A DNA stretch of 44,071 nucleotides from Candidatus Neomarinimicrobiota bacterium (GTDB lineage Bacteria; Fidelibacterota; Marinisomatia; Marinisomatales; S15-B10), in assembly GCA_012964825.1 (NCBI GenBank), contig DTTI01000022.1, forward strand, positions 1 through 44,071. Reading direction: 5' to 3'. The notes under the pieces are model-generated. The model did no database searches and was not told the DNA's origin. It worked only from the letters and a program-made list of their open reading frames with translations. A program made the position numbers and the translations under genes. Positions 20,667 through 34,038 of this stretch are shown here, one piece after another (position 1 is the stretch's first letter; each line of letters starts with the position of its first letter).

Positions 20667-23600
20667 ATGTATATATCAGAACTGGAGCTGCACGGTTTTA
20701 AATCATTCGCAAATAAACAACGTCTATCGTTTGGTGAAGGGATTACAGCTGTGGTGGGTCCCAACGGATGCGGCAAAACGAATATTGTGGATGCCGTTCG
20801 CTGGGTTTTGGGAGAGCAAAAAATCCGCTTGCTTCGGTCAGCCCGCCTTGATGACATTATTTTTAACGGGTCGGATGCCAAGAAGGCATTGAGTGTCTGC
20901 GAAGTTTCTCTCACTGTTCACAATAACAAGGGGATGCTACCGCTTGAATACAACGATGTGGAGATTACCCGCCGCATTTTTCGCAATGGTGAAAGTGAAT
21001 ATATGATCAACCGCAACGGTTGCCGTTTGAAAGACATTCACAACCTTTTTGTCGATACGGGTATGGGTGCCGATGCCTATTCCGTTATTGAGCTTAAAAT
21101 GATCGAACATATCCTCAGTGAAAGCGCCGAGGATCGCCGCCGCATGTTCGAAGAGGCTGCAGGAATCAACAAGTACCGGCATCAGCGGCGGGCGACACTC
21201 TTAAAGCTCGACGCCACACATGCGGATCTGGAACGAGTCGATGACATCGTTAGTGAAGTGGAAAATAAGGTGCACAGTCTGCAGCTTCAGATGAAGCGGT
21301 ACAAACGGCATGCAAAGCTGGTAGAACAGTTGCGGGACAGCGAGATTGCTCTTGCGTCTCTCAGGCGTCAGTTCATCCTGAAAGAATTGGATCCTCTCAG
21401 GAAAAATGTTGACACCTTTGGCAAACAACATTCCACCCGTATGGATGAAGAGAAAGGTCGGGAGGACTCTCTTGAAAAATTACGCAAGGAATATGAGAAG
21501 CAGCGGGAGGAACTGTCCAAGATCCAGTCTGAAATTGATTCACTTTCCGAGGAACGGCAGATCTGCAGTAATCAAATGCTTATCCTGTCTGAGCAGGAGC
21601 GAGGTGCTGAACAGACCATTGAACGCCTGAATGATGAGAAGATTGACGGTGAGAGGAAGAAAAAATCTCACTATCACCGCATTAAGGAGCTGGATGCCGA
21701 GTCCGCGGCCTTAGAACCGAAAGTTAAATCGGTGACATTAGAGTACGAGTCTTTGAAAGATACCCTTGACAGTAGCGATGCAAAATATAGTGATTCCAGA
21801 AAGCGACTTGATTTTTTGTCCGAAACACAGATAGAACATCTAAAAAAACTAAATAATTCACGTTCTCTTCGGGAAAGAACGGAAGAAATCGTTGATGAAA
21901 AATCGCAGGCTCTTTCAGAAATGGAAAAGCGTTCAGCCAATCACGATGAAGATATTAAACGGCTTAAGTCGGAACAGAAGTTGCTCATTGCAAAAAGAAA
22001 AAAATGTGAAAATACCGTTCATGAGAAAAAAGTGGAAATGGAAGAGCTGGAATCGTCAATCACCCAGTTTAGGGCTGAGAAACATGACAATACACTGGAG
22101 TTTCATCGCATAGCGAACCGTGTGGAGACTCTGGAATCTCAACTTCAGTTTTACAGGGAAGTGGTTGAGAGAGGAGAAGGCTATTCCGGCGGCGTTCGCC
22201 ACGTTTTGAATAACAGAGGAAAATTTCCGGAAGTGCTCGGTACCGTGGCTGATGTTATAGATGTGAAGGAAAAATACCGCCCGGCGGTGGAGGCGGCACT
22301 GGGACCCGTCTCTCAAAGCCTTATTTGCGAAAAGAGGAGCGACGCCTTGCAGCTCATTGAGCAGCTTTCAGATGATGGTATGGGCAGAGTGTGGATCATT
22401 CCGCTGGATGCCGTTCTCAACAGAGTATCGACAGCTGAAGAATCCCAGATCGGTGTTGATGCGTCATCTGTTGTAAAGTGCGAAAGCAGGTACCAGCCTA
22501 TCGTTGACTGTTTTCTTAAAGGGATTCCCATTGTGAAAAAATCCGCTGATGCCGAAAAGTGTCTCACCGGAGGTGATTATTTTAGTAATGTGGTAGACTT
22601 GCAGGGTAACCTTTATGCAGGCACAGGTCTCATTATGTCACGGGAGAGCAGTAATGGGATTACACTTCTTGGCCGCAAAGAGAGGATCGATTCTCTGGAT
22701 AGAGAGATCGGCAAACTGGTTAAACATAGTGAAAAGGTGAAATCGAAGATCAACTCTATGGACGTGGCCCTTGATCATGCTGAGAAAAAACATGGGAAGC
22801 TATCAACTGATCTTCGGGATGTTATCGATCTACTAACCCAAACTGAAAACGATATCAACAGAATAGAATATGGTATTTCACAGAATCTAGAAGCACAGCA
22901 AGCTACAACCCATGAGATCATTTCCGTGAAATCTGAATTGCTTAACTATCAAAAAAGTCTGGATAATCTTATCCCGATTCTGAAAACTCAGGAAGAACAG
23001 CTGGCCACATTTCAGACAAAACTGAATGAGGCAAAAAGGCGGGTGGAAACTGCTCAAAATGAAAGAGAAGAGAAAAACCAAAATGTCCAAGATTGTAGAA
23101 TTCAGCTCATTTCTCTTGAAGGCAGTCAGGACAATATTGAATTCAGAATCAAAGCATCCGGTGAGGCTATCAAGGAAAATAATGAGAGAGCAGATGCTAT
23201 CACAATCGAAGTATCATCTTTAGGAGAGCAGATCAAAGGGATGAAGTCAGAGCGTTCGGACGCCAAAAAGAACCATAAAAAACTGTCAGCCAAGTTGAAA
23301 AAATTACTTTCGGTCAAAAATCTTAAGGATGATGCTTTTCAGGAGACATATCGCCAGATTGAAGAGGAGGAGCAGGTCATCCGGGTAGAACAGCGTGAAC
23401 GGGAGCGAATGGCTGAGGAAGCTAAAAGAATTGAGCTTCGTATTGCCGATCATGAAGGTGAGTTACGCCGCATCAAAGAGAGGATTCAGGAGAAGTATGG
23501 TGAAAAGATTCCTGATGTGGTGGAGCGAAACATATCAGACAGCGATTTGGCACTGGAGATTGATAAAATCGAGAGAAGTATTGAAAGAATTGGTCCAATC

Positions 23601-24182
23601 AACATGGCCGTTAAAGATGAGTTCGAAGAGGAAAACAGCCGCTTGAGATTCTTACAGCGCCAGAAGACCGATCTTTTGGAATCGGAACAAAAGCTTCTTG
23701 AAACAATGAAGAAGATTGATACGGAAGCCAGAAAACAGTTTTTGGAAACATTTGAGCAGATTCGGACCAATTTCAAAAAGACATTTACCATGTTTTTTGA
23801 GGGAGGGGAATCGGATCTCGAATTGATAGGTGACGATGATCCGCTGGAAGCCGACATTAATATTATCGCCAAGCCACCTGGAAAGCATACCAGAAACTTG
23901 CGGATGCTCTCCTCAGGTGAGAAGGCGCTGACAGCTATTTCGCTTCTTTTCGCTATCTATCTTGTGAAGCCCAGTCCATTCTGCATTCTCGATGAAGTGG
24001 ACGCACCTCTGGATGATAACAATATTACCAAATTCACTCGCGTACTCGGGAAGTTTTCCGAAAAGACACAGTTCATCATTGTGACGCATAATAAACTCAC
24101 GATGGAGGCGGCGCAATTTCTTTACGGTGTCACCATGGCCCAGTCGGGTGTCTCAAAGATTGTTTCGGTTCAGCTCGACTGA
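20667..24182 (+). CDS. smc: Chromosome segregation SMC ATPase
   Basis: 1171 residues, the typical bacterial SMC length. Walker A is at 31-39 (GPNGCGKTN) with the following GEQK segment; long coiled coils span about 165-490 and 690-1000. The hinge is about 500-650 (GYSGGVRHVLNNRGKFPEVL onward). The C-terminal head has the ABC signature LSSGEKALTA at 1081-1090 and Walker B FCILDEVDAP with Asp1109/Glu1110. The second signature residue is Ser where LSGGEK is most familiar. The protein forms a DNA-entrapping ring with ScpA/ScpB that organises and segregates the chromosome; scpAB are not in this window. Start ATG 20667 directly precedes the conserved YISELELHGFKSF. Confidence 0.97.
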   Translation: MYISELELHGFKSFANKQRLSFGEGITAVVGPNGCGKTNIVDAVRWVLGEQKIRLLRSARLDDIIFNGSDAKKALSVCEVSLTVHNNKGMLPLEYNDVEITRRIFRNGESEYMINRNGCRLKDIHNLFVDTGMGADAYSVIELKMIEHILSESAEDRRRMFEEAAGINKYRHQRRATLLKLDATHADLERVDDIVSEVENKVHSLQLQMKRYKRHAKLVEQLRDSEIALASLRRQFILKELDPLRKNVDTFGKQHSTRMDEEKGREDSLEKLRKEYEKQREELSKIQSEIDSLSEERQICSNQMLILSEQERGAEQTIERLNDEKIDGERKKKSHYHRIKELDAESAALEPKVKSVTLEYESLKDTLDSSDAKYSDSRKRLDFLSETQIEHLKKLNNSRSLRERTEEIVDEKSQALSEMEKRSANHDEDIKRLKSEQKLLIAKRKKCENTVHEKKVEMEELESSITQFRAEKHDNTLEFHRIANRVETLESQLQFYREVVERGEGYSGGVRHVLNNRGKFPEVLGTVADVIDVKEKYRPAVEAALGPVSQSLICEKRSDALQLIEQLSDDGMGRVWIIPLDAVLNRVSTAEESQIGVDASSVVKCESRYQPIVDCFLKGIPIVKKSADAEKCLTGGDYFSNVVDLQGNLYAGTGLIMSRESSNGITLLGRKERIDSLDREIGKLVKHSEKVKSKINSMDVALDHAEKKHGKLSTDLRDVIDLLTQTENDINRIEYGISQNLEAQQATTHEIISVKSELLNYQKSLDNLIPILKTQEEQLATFQTKLNEAKRRVETAQNEREEKNQNVQDCRIQLISLEGSQDNIEFRIKASGEAIKENNERADAITIEVSSLGEQIKGMKSERSDAKKNHKKLSAKLKKLLSVKNLKDDAFQETYRQIEEEEQVIRVEQRERERMAEEAKRIELRIADHEGELRRIKERIQEKYGEKIPDVVERNISDSDLALEIDKIERSIERIGPINMAVKDEFEEENSRLRFLQRQKTDLLESEQKLLETMKKIDTEARKQFLETFEQIRTNFKKTFTMFFEGGESDLELIGDDDPLEADINIIAKPPGKHTRNLRMLSSGEKALTAISLLFAIYLVKPSPFCILDEVDAPLDDNNITKFTRVLGKFSEKTQFIIVTHNKLTMEAAQFLYGVTMAQSGVSKIVSVQLD

Positions 24183-24243
24183 GCACTCACATTCATCTCA
24201 ATCTCTGTTTGTATCTTTTACCTTTACTATGTAATTATAGATA

Positions 24244-28559
<4,316 letters not shown>

Positions 28560-28599
28560 TTATCTCCGAATTTGATTATTAACCGATCCTATAACTGGT

Positions 28600-28628
28600 A
28601 TAATATTACGACACTTCAGCAGAAGCAA
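28600..28628 (-). promoter_or_regulatory. Candidate sigma-70-type promoter for gdhA
   Basis: On the minus strand TTGCTT (28628-28623), a 17-base spacer and TATTAT (28605-28600) form a fair -35/-10 pair, 44 bases before the gdhA start. The -10 matches 5 of 6 consensus bases, but the -35 is weak. Confidence 0.4.
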
Positions 28629-28694
28629 AATAAACCTTTTTCGAACGGGTGACAGTTCTCAATGATTATGTAAATTTCACCGAAGGTTAATTTT

Positions 28695-29184
28695 ATGTCG
28701 ACTTTATTTCTGAACTCACTGTTAAGAACAGGATTGTTTGATCTTCTATACTCACCTTTTTACCGCTTGTGCGATCAAAGGCTCATCACAGATGAAATAG
28801 TTTACTGCAGCTCAATGTTTTGACATCCGTTCCACTGCACCCCGTGCGGTTACCTGAGAGAGGATACAATCAGAGCGTCCTGCTCGGTGAGGCCGTCTCC
28901 AAGCGTCTTGATTTGCCTTACTCAGCCAATCTTTTGCAATGGTAAAAGAATACGAAATCAAAACAAATCTGACTGCGAACGAGAGGATGGATAATGTCAC
29001 TGAAGCTTTTACTTCAATTACTCAGATGCCTGTGAGAATTTTGATCATTGATGATGTGCTCACGACCGGGTCTACAGTTTCGGCATGTGCCGGGGTCCTG
29101 AAGACGTCCAGTGCGAAATATGTTGCAGTATTAACTGCGGGAACGCCTTATTTTCACGGCCTGAATTTGCGAGGAAAAACATGA
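28695..29184 (+). pseudogene. comF: Decayed comF (competence/phosphoribosyltransferase-like) remnant
   Basis: Three pieces of a ComF-family protein lie in three different frames. Piece 1 (28695-28823) reads as an N-terminus with LLYSPFYRLCDQ and YCSS, matching the zinc-ribbon start, and stops at TGA. Piece 2 (about 28817-28942) gives VPLHPVRLPERGYNQSVLL, the conserved PLH...RGYNQ region, then a stop. Piece 3 (28939-29184) gives TNLTANERMDNVTEAF and the PRPP-binding ILIIDDVLTTGSTVSACAGV. Roughly 90 residues expected between pieces 1 and 2 are missing, and one frameshift separates 2 and 3. The last piece ends in ATGA overlap with pgk, a trace of former coupling. It is a pseudogene unless the sequence has errors; frameshifts alone could be assembly faults, but the missing segment argues for real decay. 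Confidence 0.8.
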
Positions 29185-30368
29185 GATCGTTGGAGTCTCA
29201 GGAGTTTGACAATAAGCGGGTATTGATCAGGGTCGATTTCAATGTTCATATGAAAGAGGGAAAGGTGGTTGACGATTTCAGGATCCGTGCCGCCTTGCCT
29301 ACCATTAAGCATTGTCTTGATCAAGGCGCATCTATTGTTCTCATGTCACACCTTGGTAGGCCAGGAGGAGTTCCATCGGATCATTTGAGTCTTGTACCGG
29401 TGGGTGAGGCCTTATGCGATCACCTTGAAATGTCCATCAAGTTTTCCAACGATTGCGTTTCTGATGATGCTATTGATGTCTCTCAGGATCTCCAGGCGGG
29501 GGAAGTTCACCTTTTGGAAAACCTTCGATTTCATATCGGCGAAACCAAAAACGACCTCGATTTTGCTTCTCGGCTTGCGCAGCACGGTACCTGCTTTATC
29601 AATGACGCTTTTGGCACAGCACATCGCGCCCACGCTTCCAATGTAGGGGTCACTGATTTCCTACATAATGGCACCCCAGGATTTCTCATGGAAAAGGAAT
29701 ATAAATTCCTTCATTCTGCTATGATCCGCCCTAAACAACCCTTTACAATTGTTCTTGGTGGTGTAAAAATAGGAACAAAACTTCCGCTTGTGACTCGCTT
29801 CATTCGCGAAGCTGACAATGTGATCATAGGCGGCGGTATGGCTTTCATGTTCCTGAAAGTTGCTGGTAATAAAATTGGTAAATCACTTTATGATAAGTCA
29901 TTATATCAAAAAGCTAAACAAACAATTGAAATGTTGAATTCACTGGACTGTGAGTTTCAGCTACCGAGCGATGTTGTAGTTACCAAGGATATATCCTCAG
30001 GTCAGGATTCAACCGTTCGTAAGGTATCTGAGATATATGACAATGAAATTGGAGTTGACATCGGCCCTGAAACTATAGATCAATTTTGTGAGACGATTAA
30101 TAGAAGTAGCACCGTTATCTGGAACGGTCCTATGGGAATTTTTGAGACTGCGGCCTACAGCGGCGGCACCAAGGCTGTAGCAGAAGCCATGGCAAATATT
30201 ATTGGGAAGGGAGGTCTCTCCATCGTTGGCGGTGGTGATTCAGCATCGGCTGTCCGGGACTTAAATTTATGGAATAAAATGACACACATTTCCACAGGCG
30301 GTGGTGCGTCACTGGAACTGCTTGCTGGAAAGGAACTCCCGGCCATGAAAGCTTTGGAAATGGTGTGA
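29181..30368 (+). CDS. pgk: Phosphoglycerate kinase
   Basis: 395 residues, standard for bacterial PGK (1,3-bisphosphoglycerate + ADP to 3-phosphoglycerate + ATP). It has RVLIRVDFNVHMKEGKVVDD, SHLGRPGG, LLENLRFH, the C-domain GPMGIFE, GGGDSASAV and STGGGASLELLAGK. I chose ATG 29181, which overlaps the end of the comF remnant by 4 bases; the frame is open upstream to 29085 but those residues are not PGK-like. Its stop overlaps the start of tpiA, so the two glycolytic genes are coupled. Confidence 0.96.
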   Translation: MRSLESQEFDNKRVLIRVDFNVHMKEGKVVDDFRIRAALPTIKHCLDQGASIVLMSHLGRPGGVPSDHLSLVPVGEALCDHLEMSIKFSNDCVSDDAIDVSQDLQAGEVHLLENLRFHIGETKNDLDFASRLAQHGTCFINDAFGTAHRAHASNVGVTDFLHNGTPGFLMEKEYKFLHSAMIRPKQPFTIVLGGVKIGTKLPLVTRFIREADNVIIGGGMAFMFLKVAGNKIGKSLYDKSLYQKAKQTIEMLNSLDCEFQLPSDVVVTKDISSGQDSTVRKVSEIYDNEIGVDIGPETIDQFCETINRSSTVIWNGPMGIFETAAYSGGTKAVAEAMANIIGKGGLSIVGGGDSASAVRDLNLWNKMTHISTGGGASLELLAGKELPAMKALEMV

Positions 30369-31138
30369 TGAAAAAACCTGTTGTAGCGGCAAACTGGAAG
30401 ATGTATAAAACTCCTGAAGAATCGGTGAACTTCGTCGAGAAACTGAAGAAGAAGCCTTTGGATTGGGATGAGGTCAACATTATATTATGTGCTCCCTATA
30501 CTTCGCTCTTTGAAATGGGAAATTCCCTTCGGGATGATGGCTTTGTGAGTCTTGGTGCTCAAAACCTGTTTAGTGAACGGGAAGGGGCATTCACCGGCGA
30601 AATATCCGTCGAAATGCTCAAAGCCTGTGATGTCGTGTGGGTAATTGTCGGCCATTCGGAAAGACGAACGTTGTTTGGCGAATCCGATGAGGATGTCTGT
30701 CGTAAAGCTAATGCGGCACTGCAAAGCGGTCTTTCGGTTATTTTCTGTGTAGGTGAATCACTTGAACAGAGAGAGAACGGCAAAACCGCCGATGTACTCC
30801 AACATCAGGTGACGGCTTTACTGTCCAAGTTAGACGAACAGCTGTTGAGTATGGTTGTTATTGCTTACGAACCCATCTGGGCAATTGGAACTGGATTAAA
30901 TGCCACGGGCGACCAGATTGAGGAATCTCACCGGTTAATTCGCGGGTTCATTGAAAAAGAATTTACCAGTACTTCTGGAGAGGTGTCCATCCTTTACGGT
31001 GGGAGTGTCAACCTCGGGAACTGTAGGGAATTAAGTGAAGTTAGTGAGGTTAACGGCTTTCTAATTGGCGGGGCAAGTTTAGATGCCGATCAGTTTGCTG
31101 AAATTGTAACAACAATCACTGAGGTGAAAAAAGAATAG
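30368..31138 (+). CDS. tpiA: Triosephosphate isomerase
   Basis: 256 residues. Catalytic residues are visible in AANWKMYKT (Lys), VGHSERRTLFGE (His) and VIAYEPIWAIGTG (Glu), and the phosphate-binding ILYGGSVN and GGASLDADQF follow. It interconverts dihydroxyacetone phosphate and glyceraldehyde 3-phosphate. The ATG at 30368 overlaps the pgk stop by one base (TGATG); a GTG one codon earlier is possible. It is followed immediately by secG. Confidence 0.97.
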   Translation: MKKPVVAANWKMYKTPEESVNFVEKLKKKPLDWDEVNIILCAPYTSLFEMGNSLRDDGFVSLGAQNLFSEREGAFTGEISVEMLKACDVVWVIVGHSERRTLFGESDEDVCRKANAALQSGLSVIFCVGESLEQRENGKTADVLQHQVTALLSKLDEQLLSMVVIAYEPIWAIGTGLNATGDQIEESHRLIRGFIEKEFTSTSGEVSILYGGSVNLGNCRELSEVSEVNGFLIGGASLDADQFAEIVTTITEVKKE

Positions 31139-31477
31139 ATGTACGGATTTCTGGTGTTTTTGCATGTGGTCGTCAGTATTTTACTCGTGACAGTGATTCT
31201 CATGCAAGCGAGTAAAGGTGGTGGTCTGGCCGGCACTTTTGGTGGTTCATCCACGGCGATGTTTGGTGGACGGGGTGCTGGCGGTTTCCTCAGCAAGGTT
31301 ACGGTGGGGCTCGCTACAACGTTTATGGTTCTGGCCATTCTCATCAGCCTTGTGAATGTGCCTATGGACAGTGGCGATTCTATCGTTAGAAAAATGGCTG
31401 GAGAAGAGGTTGTGTCTCCAGCGGCCAATCTGCCTGTTCCTCTCTCTCTGCCGCAGGAATACGAAAAGGAAAAGTGA
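31139..31477 (+). CDS. secG: Protein translocase subunit SecG
   Basis: 112 residues with two transmembrane helices (about 2-21 and 55-75) separated by the conserved QASKGGGLAGTFGGSSTAMFG loop region, then a variable tail ending in acidic and basic residues. SecG is an accessory part of the SecYEG channel. It starts at the base after the tpiA stop, the common tpiA-secG arrangement of bacteria, so the three genes pgk-tpiA-secG are one operon. The tail beyond the second helix is longer than in short SecG proteins. Confidence 0.93.
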   Translation: MYGFLVFLHVVVSILLVTVILMQASKGGGLAGTFGGSSTAMFGGRGAGGFLSKVTVGLATTFMVLAILISLVNVPMDSGDSIVRKMAGEEVVSPAANLPVPLSLPQEYEKEK

Positions 31478-31494
31478 GATCTTTAATTCAGTTT

Positions 31495-31579
31495 GCCGAA
31501 GTGGTGGAATTTGGTAGACACGCTATCTTGAGGGGGTAGTGTCCAACAGGACGTGCGGGTTCAATTCCCGCCTTCGGCA
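31495..31579 (+). tRNA. tRNA-Leu (anticodon GAG)
   Basis: An 85-base cloverleaf: acceptor GCCGAAG/CTTCGGC with discriminator A, D arm, anticodon stem CTATC/GGTAG with loop TTGAGGG (GAG anticodon), a long class II variable arm, and T arm GCGGG-TTCAATT-CCCGC. CCA is not encoded. It lies just after secG, probably in the same transcript. Confidence 0.95.
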
Positions 31580-31606
31580 CGGTTTGAATAAAAAACAGGG
31601 TTAAGA

Positions 31607-32914
31607 ATGAAAAAGACAGTATTAATAGCAATATGGTTCATAACAATCTCAACTGCTCAAAGCAGTGATCAACTTTTTGCTGAAGGTAAAAAGTTGTTTG
31701 AAGACGGATTTTTTCCTGAGGCGGAGTCCAAACTTCTTGCTGCTGTGCAGGCTGATCCAGCTGCCGCTGATGCACACTTTTTCCTCAGCAAAGTTTACCT
31801 CCGTCAGTATGATTTGGATAAAACTCGTGAGTCTCTGAGAAATGCTATTGAATACGATAAGGCAAATCAGGAATACCGCGATGAGTTCGATCATCTGAAT
31901 CAACTGGCCTCATCCATGGCGAACGCTATGAGATCGCTGAACGGCGGCGATCCTGATGGTGCTATAACAAAGTTTGAAAAGGTGGTTGAGGATTACCCCG
32001 AGTTTACTGCTGCCGGAATGTATTACACGGGTATCGCTTATATGCGTTCAGATCAGGCTAGTGAAGCTTCCAAATATTTTCGGGAAGCAATGAGTTTTGA
32101 TCCCAATTATGAGAGGCCGAGAGTTGCACTGAAAGGTTTGACGGACCGTGCTTACAACGAGGGGAATCAGCTTCTCCGGAGAGGTGACTACGAGGGAGCT
32201 GAGGAGTATTTTAACGAAGTGTTGCGGTTGAATCCAAACTACTATCAGGCCTACTTCCAGCTTGGCTACCTGAACACAAAACTGGGAGACTATGAACTGG
32301 CACTGGTAAACTATAAGAAAACAGTGGAAATGAATCCTGGGTATACTAAAGGGTGGTTTGCATTAGGGCTCACTTACCAACGTAACGGCGATTATGACAG
32401 CGCTATCAATGCACTTGACAGTGCTGTGGGTGCCGACCCCACCAATGTTAAAGCGCTGGTTCAGAAAGCTAAAATCCTAATGAAACAAGGTGATTATAAA
32501 TCGGCTGAAGGAGCTTACAACCAGGCAATTCAGGTTGACCCTTCTTACGGCGCAGCGTATGCGGATCTTGGGCAGATATATGTGACTCAGGAGCGATGGG
32601 ACGATGCCATTAGTGCACTCTCTACAGCTACAGCTCTAGATATTAGACTGTACAAAGCGTGGTTTCTGCTGGCCCAGTCGCAAAATGTTAAAGGTAGTTG
32701 CGACGATGCGAAGGAATCCTCCCGTTCCTCCCTTGATGTGAAATCAGGTTACGCACCGGCACATTATGAGCTTGGCATAGCTGAGATTTGTTTGGGTAAT
32801 AAGACAGCCGCGCTTGCATCTTTCGAAAATGCCAGGAAAGACAGATCATGGCGCAAGAATGCTGAGTATGAAATAGACAAGATCAAGAACCCGGGAAAAT
32901 ACAGGAATCCCTGA
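31607..32914 (+). CDS. Exported tetratricopeptide repeat protein
   Basis: 435 residues. A signal peptide (about 1-19, ISTAQ) is followed by around nine TPR units with the usual A, G, Y and P positions, for example NEVLRLNPNYYQAYFQLGYL, KKTVEMNPGYTKGWFALGLT and NQAIQVDPSYGAAYADLGQI. Such proteins scaffold periplasmic or outer-membrane complexes; nothing in the sequence names a partner. The gene begins 28 bases after tRNA-Leu and is closed by a strong terminator. Confidence 0.9.
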   Translation: MKKTVLIAIWFITISTAQSSDQLFAEGKKLFEDGFFPEAESKLLAAVQADPAAADAHFFLSKVYLRQYDLDKTRESLRNAIEYDKANQEYRDEFDHLNQLASSMANAMRSLNGGDPDGAITKFEKVVEDYPEFTAAGMYYTGIAYMRSDQASEASKYFREAMSFDPNYERPRVALKGLTDRAYNEGNQLLRRGDYEGAEEYFNEVLRLNPNYYQAYFQLGYLNTKLGDYELALVNYKKTVEMNPGYTKGWFALGLTYQRNGDYDSAINALDSAVGADPTNVKALVQKAKILMKQGDYKSAEGAYNQAIQVDPSYGAAYADLGQIYVTQERWDDAISALSTATALDIRLYKAWFLLAQSQNVKGSCDDAKESSRSSLDVKSGYAPAHYELGIAEICLGNKTAALASFENARKDRSWRKNAEYEIDKIKNPGKYRNP

Positions 32915-32925
32915 GAAGATTTAAC

Positions 32926-32950
32926 GGGGCGCTTCGGCGCCCCTTTTTTT
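32926..32950 (+). terminator. Rho-independent terminator after the TPR protein
   Basis: Perfect stem GGGGCGC (32926-32932) with GCGCCCC (32937-32943), loop TTCG, then seven T (32944-32950). The UUCG tetraloop and T-run make it a strong terminator for the pgk-to-TPR unit. Confidence 0.95.
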
Positions 32951-32996
32951 ATCTACTCTTTCTAATCTGGAAGGCTAGCCTTATTTTTATATTACT

Positions 32997-33680
32997 ATGA
33001 TCAAAGCCGTTATCTTCGATCTCGATAATACGCTTCTCGATTTCAAAAATATGAAGCAGAATGCTATTTCAGCAGCTGTAGATGGTATGGTCGAAGCTGG
33101 GCTCCAGTTGGACCCAAAAAAGTCATATGATCGAATAATGGAGCTTTATGAGACCAGTGGATGGGAAAACCAGGAGATCTTCAACGATTATTTGAAAGAA
33201 ACTACCGGAGAAGTGGATTACAAATTCCTAGCAGCGGGAATAGTGTCGTATAGGCGGGCACGGGATGCGGCACTCACCCTTTACCCCGGTGTGAAGAAAA
33301 CACTTATTACCCTGGCGAAAATGAGTATCAAGCTTGTTATCGTCTCGGACGCGCCTAGGCGCGAGGCGTGGCTCAGGATCTGCTATCTTAACCTCCACCA
33401 TTTTTTCGATCTGGTTCTCACTTTTGATGATGTGGGCGAACGAAAGCCGTCTCCTAAGGGTTTCAGTATGGTTCTAAAGCAGTTGAATCTGACCAAGGAG
33501 GAGGTGCTTATGGTAGGAGATTGGCCCGAGCGTGATATGGAGGGAGCTCATCAGCTGGGAATCCGTACAATATTTGCGCGCTACGGGGACACCTTTGGCA
33601 CCGTGGAATCAGGTGCTGACTGGGACGTGGAAGATATTTTCGAGACTGTTGGTATTGTTGATTCACTGAATGAAGCCTGA
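32997..33680 (+). CDS. HAD superfamily phosphohydrolase (5'-nucleotidase-like)
   Basis: 227 residues with all four HAD motifs: FDLDNTLLD at 7-15 (catalytic Asp pair), VSDAPRREAW near 116, KPSPKGF near 151 (Lys) and VGDWPERDMEG near 173 (acidic metal ligands). The cap is a helical subdomain after motif 1 (C1 type). It resembles YjjG/pyrimidine 5'-nucleotidase-like members, but substrate specificity cannot be told from sequence. Start ATG 32997, 46 bases after the terminator; the stop overlaps acpS by 11 bases. Confidence 0.9.
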   Translation: MIKAVIFDLDNTLLDFKNMKQNAISAAVDGMVEAGLQLDPKKSYDRIMELYETSGWENQEIFNDYLKETTGEVDYKFLAAGIVSYRRARDAALTLYPGVKKTLITLAKMSIKLVIVSDAPRREAWLRICYLNLHHFFDLVLTFDDVGERKPSPKGFSMVLKQLNLTKEEVLMVGDWPERDMEGAHQLGIRTIFARYGDTFGTVESGADWDVEDIFETVGIVDSLNEA

Positions 33681-34038
33681 GAGCAAACTGGGCACCGATA
33701 TTGTAGAGGTCTCCCGGATTCGCCAGCTTTCCGAGGAGTACGGAGGACGATTTTACCATCACGTTTACACAAAGGGTGAAGTGAAATGGTGCCGAGAGCG
33801 TGCCGTGCCTGAAATGCACCTCGCCGGACGCTTTGCAGCCAAAGAAGCAGTTAAGAAGGCCCTTCTTGCGTCTGGAGAGGAAAATATTCCGCTTAGTGGT
33901 ATTGAGATTATCCGGCAGGATAACGGCCCACCGGAGGTATTCTTGCATCTTGATCTAAAAAGATTTTATCACTGCCAGGTTTCCATCTCTCACACAGATT
34001 CGCTGGCAACGGCAGTAGCCATGGTGATGCCGCAATGA
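33670..34038 (+). CDS. acpS: Holo-[acyl-carrier-protein] synthase
   Basis: 122 residues, the usual AcpS length. GTDIVEVSRI (metal-binding Asp) and FAAKEAVKKAL (catalytic Glu/Lys) are the family motifs, and HTDSLATAVAMV ends it. It transfers 4'-phosphopantetheine from CoA to a serine of acyl carrier protein, activating fatty acid synthesis. It overlaps the HAD gene (11 bases) and nnr (4 bases), so translation is coupled across the three genes. Confidence 0.95.
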   Translation: MKPESKLGTDIVEVSRIRQLSEEYGGRFYHHVYTKGEVKWCRERAVPEMHLAGRFAAKEAVKKALLASGEENIPLSGIEIIRQDNGPPEVFLHLDLKRFYHCQVSISHTDSLATAVAMVMPQ

